Shown here piece after piece: positions 7,898 to 10,822 of a stretch of 10,822 nucleotides of DNA. The translations under genes and the position numbers were made by a program. Positions within the stretch are counted from its first letter, which is position 1. Each line of letters begins with the position of its first letter. The stretch comes from Acanthaster planci (Eukaryota > Echinodermata > Asteroidea > Valvatida > Acanthasteridae): assembly GCF_001949145.1 (NCBI RefSeq), contig NW_019091414.1, positions 793,376-804,197 on the forward strand. Direction: 5' to 3'. The notes under the pieces were generated by a model, which was not told the DNA's origin, searched no databases, and saw only the letters and a list, made by a program, of their open reading frames with translations.

Positions 7898-8070
7898 GAT
7901 TGCAGTGAGTGGCATTGGCCCATTGGTTGAGCCTCTTCTATTGTCAACAGTGAGAGGTACTTGTGCACGGAGCTCATATCCCAACTTAGACAATTTTGAT
8001 GATGTAATGTTCAGTTAAAATTTGAGTAATTTGACTGCAGACAGAGCTCCAGAATTCCCACATAGGACTT
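7898..8070. other. Unique spacer between two minisatellites
   Basis: About 173 bp of non-repetitive DNA separate the 35-bp array from the 20-bp array. No gene or motif is recognised. Confidence 0.7.
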
Positions 8071-8658
8071 ACACCAGAGCATACGGTAGTCACCAGAGCA
8101 TACGGTAGTCCACTAGAGCGTACGGTAGTCCACCAGGGCGTACGGTAGTCCAGCAGGGCGTACGGTAGTCCAGCAGGGCGTACGGTAGTCACCAGAGCAT
8201 ACGGTAGTCCACTAGAGCGTACGGTAGTCCACCAGGGCGTACGGTAGTCCACCAGGGCGAACGGTAGTCCAGCAGGGCGTACGGTAGTCCAGCAGGGCGT
8301 ACGGTAGTCCAGCAGGGCGTACGGTAGTCACCAGAGCGTACGGTAGTCCAGCAGGGTGTACGGTAGTCCAGCAGGGCGTACGGTAGTCCACCAGGGCGTA
8401 CGGTAGTCCAGCAGGGCGTACGGTAGTCACCAGAGCATNNGTCCAGCAGGGCGTACGGTAGTCACCAGAGCATACGGTAGTCCAGCAGGGCGTACGGTAG
8501 TCCACCAGGGCGAACGGTAGTCCAGCAGGGCGTACGGTAGTCCACCAGGGCGTACGGTAGTCCACCAGGGCGTACGGTAGTCCACCAGGGCGAACGGTAG
8601 TCCAGCAGGGCGTACGGTAGTCCACCAGGGCATACATGTACAGTAGTCTACCACAGGG
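8071..8658. repeat. 19/20-bp minisatellite, about 29 units with variant types
   Basis: The main unit is GTCCAGCAGGGCGTACGGTA (20 bp). Variants are GTCCACCAGGGCGTACGGTA, the same with CGAACGG, GTCCACTAGAGCGTACGGTA, and a 19-bp form GTCACCAGAGCATACGGTA that lacks one C. Units 8089-8107, 8108-8127 and 8128-8147 recur in the same order at 8188-8246, showing a higher-order duplication of about 99 bp. Two undetermined bases sit at 8439-8440. The last units (8620-8658) are degenerate. The minus-strand ORFs here (up to 151 codons, rich in TVRPAGLPYALVDYRT-like cycles) arise only because the unit has no minus-strand stop codons. Confidence 0.95.
8439..8440. other. Undetermined bases inside the 20-bp array
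   Basis: Two N bases replace what should be the six bases ACGGTA of a unit. This marks a read junction or gap in the assembly, so the true copy number of the array may differ from that shown. Confidence 0.9.
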
Positions 8659-10822
8659 TTCTGACACATATCAAATGAAATGATGTTTCACGTTTGGGAG
8701 AGATATGTGCTAACACCTTTATGCATAACAATGTAAATAGGTATACTAGGAAGTCAAATATTCTTAATGCTGCTAGTGAAAAGAGATCTCTAATTCTTAC
8801 ATTATATGATCAGATTTAGTTGCCGTGAAAAGGGTTTTGTCTATCATTTTTCAGTGAGCAAAAGGAGCTTGTTCATCCTGCAATCACTTGGCTGAATGCA
8901 AAAGTTACATGCACAGTGCGTGCTACAAAACAGCTTCCAAAGAATAGTTGTTACTGCTCTCTATCCAAAAATTAAGTGCAACCTGGGTGAACTCTCTGGC
9001 ATTGGTATTAATTACTAAGTACAACTCATTTAAAAAATTTCAAGAATTGCCATTATCATCTATATTTGTTTATTTTTTATTAACCTCAACAGTCCTGAAT
9101 GCTACAAAGTACTACTTAGTAGTAAGATGTAGCACTCGGCCCTGTCGCTTGTAAAAGGACATGAAATTATTATTCTCTGAAGCCATAAAATACAGTCGAG
9201 AAGACAATGTACCATACAGTGCTGTGGCACTATGAATGCATGGTTTCGAGTAACAATGGAAAAAACCTAGCCAGAAATAGTAATTTGTAGCGCTAGGTCC
9301 TTCAGGCTCAGAGTGTTACGTAGTATTTTTTTTTAGTACTGAGTACTGTAAGCCAAACAATGCCTGGTACTGCTAGGGTTAAACTTGTCTGTTATTGTGT
9401 CCACTTTATTGAATCACCTTGATAGCAAAAGGTGACAAAATACACCTGGAGTTGGTCTTTGCCATAATCAAGCATTAAAGAAATGTCCCGGTACATTTTC
9501 AATATTGCAACTAGAATGAGTTCTTGAGTGGTCACCTTACCACCAAAGATGGTTCCCATTCAAGAAATTTTAAAAAATACTTTCTACTCCTTTTTTTCTA
9601 AATGGGGATTATTTTTGAAAAAATGAAATTGAGTAGTGTAGTGTGTTATGTATATGGATGCTGAGGGGTTGTAAGTAAGCAGTCCTCTTGGAGACATTTT
9701 TGTTTTTTAAATATTATAACAAATTCATAGGTCTATTTTGTGTTGGTTTTGCATGTAGAACTGCCATGTACAGTATCCAACGTATATTTTTCTTTTATTT
9801 ACAACAGCGGCAGTGTAAAACTTCCTGGTTCAACCGGCAAGTCTGCAGGATTTCTCAAAGCATTTATTTTTGTTCCATTTTGGTTTTGATAGGTTTTGTA
9901 GAAGTTTTGGAAGGGCATTTATTTGTTTTAATTTTCCAGCAAGAGAAGTAAAAGAAAATTCATGTCTGTATTTCAATAATGTGCATCAGCATTAATTTTA
10001 AGTATTTGTTAGACATTAAGAGAGTGTCATAAACAGCTTAAAAATGTTGATTTCTTTCTTTCCACGATTGTGCTACTTATTTAAATGAAAGAAATCACCC
10101 AATTGACTTTTGCCTTAGTGTTTGTGGGCTAGGTGTTTCCATACTTTTCATAAGCTAAACCAACCACATGAAAATAAACTGACCTGCAGCGGTATGCTAG
10201 AAACCTTGGTATGCTGTCATGGATTCCCTTGTTTTACAGATGCTACACGAAGTTTATGTTATATTTTAGTCACAAGAATATTGACTCATTTGTTTTAAAA
10301 GTGGGGATTTTTCAAAGGTAATTCAAATTGAAAGTATTACAAGATTCGCTTATACTGCTGTTTTGCATGGTTGGTTTTCTTAATTCAAGATTTGATGTAG
10401 TTATTTCACATTTGTACCTTTAATTTGAAGTCATATTTTTACTTTACATTGCTGTTCAAATGATGTATGTTTTCTGTGTGCACATACATTCATTTTCACT
10501 GCTGCCTTTGCCATTATAATCTTAATCCACGTTGTACTGCACTATTTTGGTTCAACTTTGTTGAGGTAAATCTTTACAGGGTGTGAGTTTCTACTTGAGA
10601 AATGTAAAATACGATTCTAACTTCTGTCCATTTCAAATGTCTCAAAGTTGAAAGTTAATGTGCCTTATAAATAATGCAATTATTAAACATTTAGGTATTT
10701 TTCTGTAAAACATTTAGAAGTAGGAATTGTTGAAATGAATTTTTCGTTGATACATGTATTAGTCATCGAGTGAAGATTGTCAGTGTCGTCATACCATGTA
10801 GAAGTAGTTGCTAATAGAAGTT
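8659..10822. other. AT-rich non-coding DNA, nothing recognised
   Basis: Both strands were read for exons, RNA genes and mobile elements without a supported hit. Open frames at 8948-9154 and 9688-9951 translate to low-complexity hydrophobic sequence with no domain signature or splice context. No third copy of the C19orf12-type exon (acceptor followed by a GGxxGG start) was found. Minor items are a near-palindrome TACTACTTAGTAGTA near 9110 and AGTACTGAGTACT near 9336. The stretch may be intron or intergenic. Confidence 0.5.

Noticed and set aside
7418-7993. Minus-strand ORFs of 104-156 codons with a repeating His/Cys/Lys-containing peptide
   Set aside because: They are produced by a 35-bp tandem repeat without minus-strand stops; all three frames are equally open and there is no splice, promoter or domain evidence.
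7531-8658. Possible CRISPR array
   Set aside because: The units are directly contiguous with no unique spacers, and the DNA is clearly eukaryotic; these are minisatellites.
7986-8669. Minus-strand ORFs of 80-151 codons rich in Tyr, Arg, Thr and Trp
   Set aside because: They are by-products of the 20-bp minisatellite. They cross an N-gap and shift frame at each 19-bp unit.
9688-9951. 87-codon ORF rich in Phe and Ile
   Set aside because: The translation is low-complexity from AT-rich DNA with no domain or splice support.

Overview
The window looks like nuclear DNA from a marine invertebrate animal. It is AT-rich, has coding sequence only in short exons bounded by good splice signals, carries a decayed non-LTR retrotransposon and minisatellites, and is dotted with the palindromes ACATGT(AC) and ACCGGT. 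I associate that palindrome habit with lancelets, hemichordates, echinoderms and some molluscs, but I cannot name the species. There is no bacterial gene organisation: no operons, ribosome binding sites or long ORFs outside repeats.

The only convincing protein-coding sequences are two exons on the + strand, at 1554-1819 (exon A) and 5901-6187 (exon B). Both are terminal exons of the C19orf12 family, a small glycine-rich membrane protein of mitochondria and ER; the human gene is mutated in the iron-accumulation disease MPAN. Both begin after an AG acceptor, both use the same phase (the first two bases complete a glycine codon), both start in the last turn of the glycine zipper, and both end in a stop codon. 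I saw no N-terminal exon in the 4.1 kb between them or upstream within the window. They are therefore either alternative last exons of one gene whose 5' exons lie before position 1, or a duplicated gene whose second copy has lost (or never had) its own 5' part.

Layout: 1-1553 intron-like DNA; 1554-1819 exon A and its probable 3' UTR, with an AATAAA at 2301; 2060-2194 a degenerate 51-bp repeat; 2532-2590 a tRNA-like (SINE-type) segment on the minus strand; 2905-3639 the 3' part of a dead non-LTR retrotransposon on the minus strand; 3637-4109 an inverted-repeat element with arms of about 117 bp, abutting it; 4110-5900 intron-like DNA with a strong-looking polyadenylation motif at 5670; 5901-6187 exon B; 6188-7530 non-coding DNA with a small MITE-like inverted repeat; 7531-7897 a homogeneous 35-bp minisatellite; 8071-8658 a second, unrelated 19/20-bp minisatellite with an N-gap; 8659-10822 AT-rich DNA in which I recognise nothing.

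The long minus-strand ORFs at 7400-8670 are by-products of the two minisatellites and are not annotated as genes. No complete novel system is visible. The items most worth checking are the twin C19orf12 terminal exons, the near-perfect inverted repeat, and the 20-bp array, whose variable bases resemble the degeneracy of a CTCF core site.
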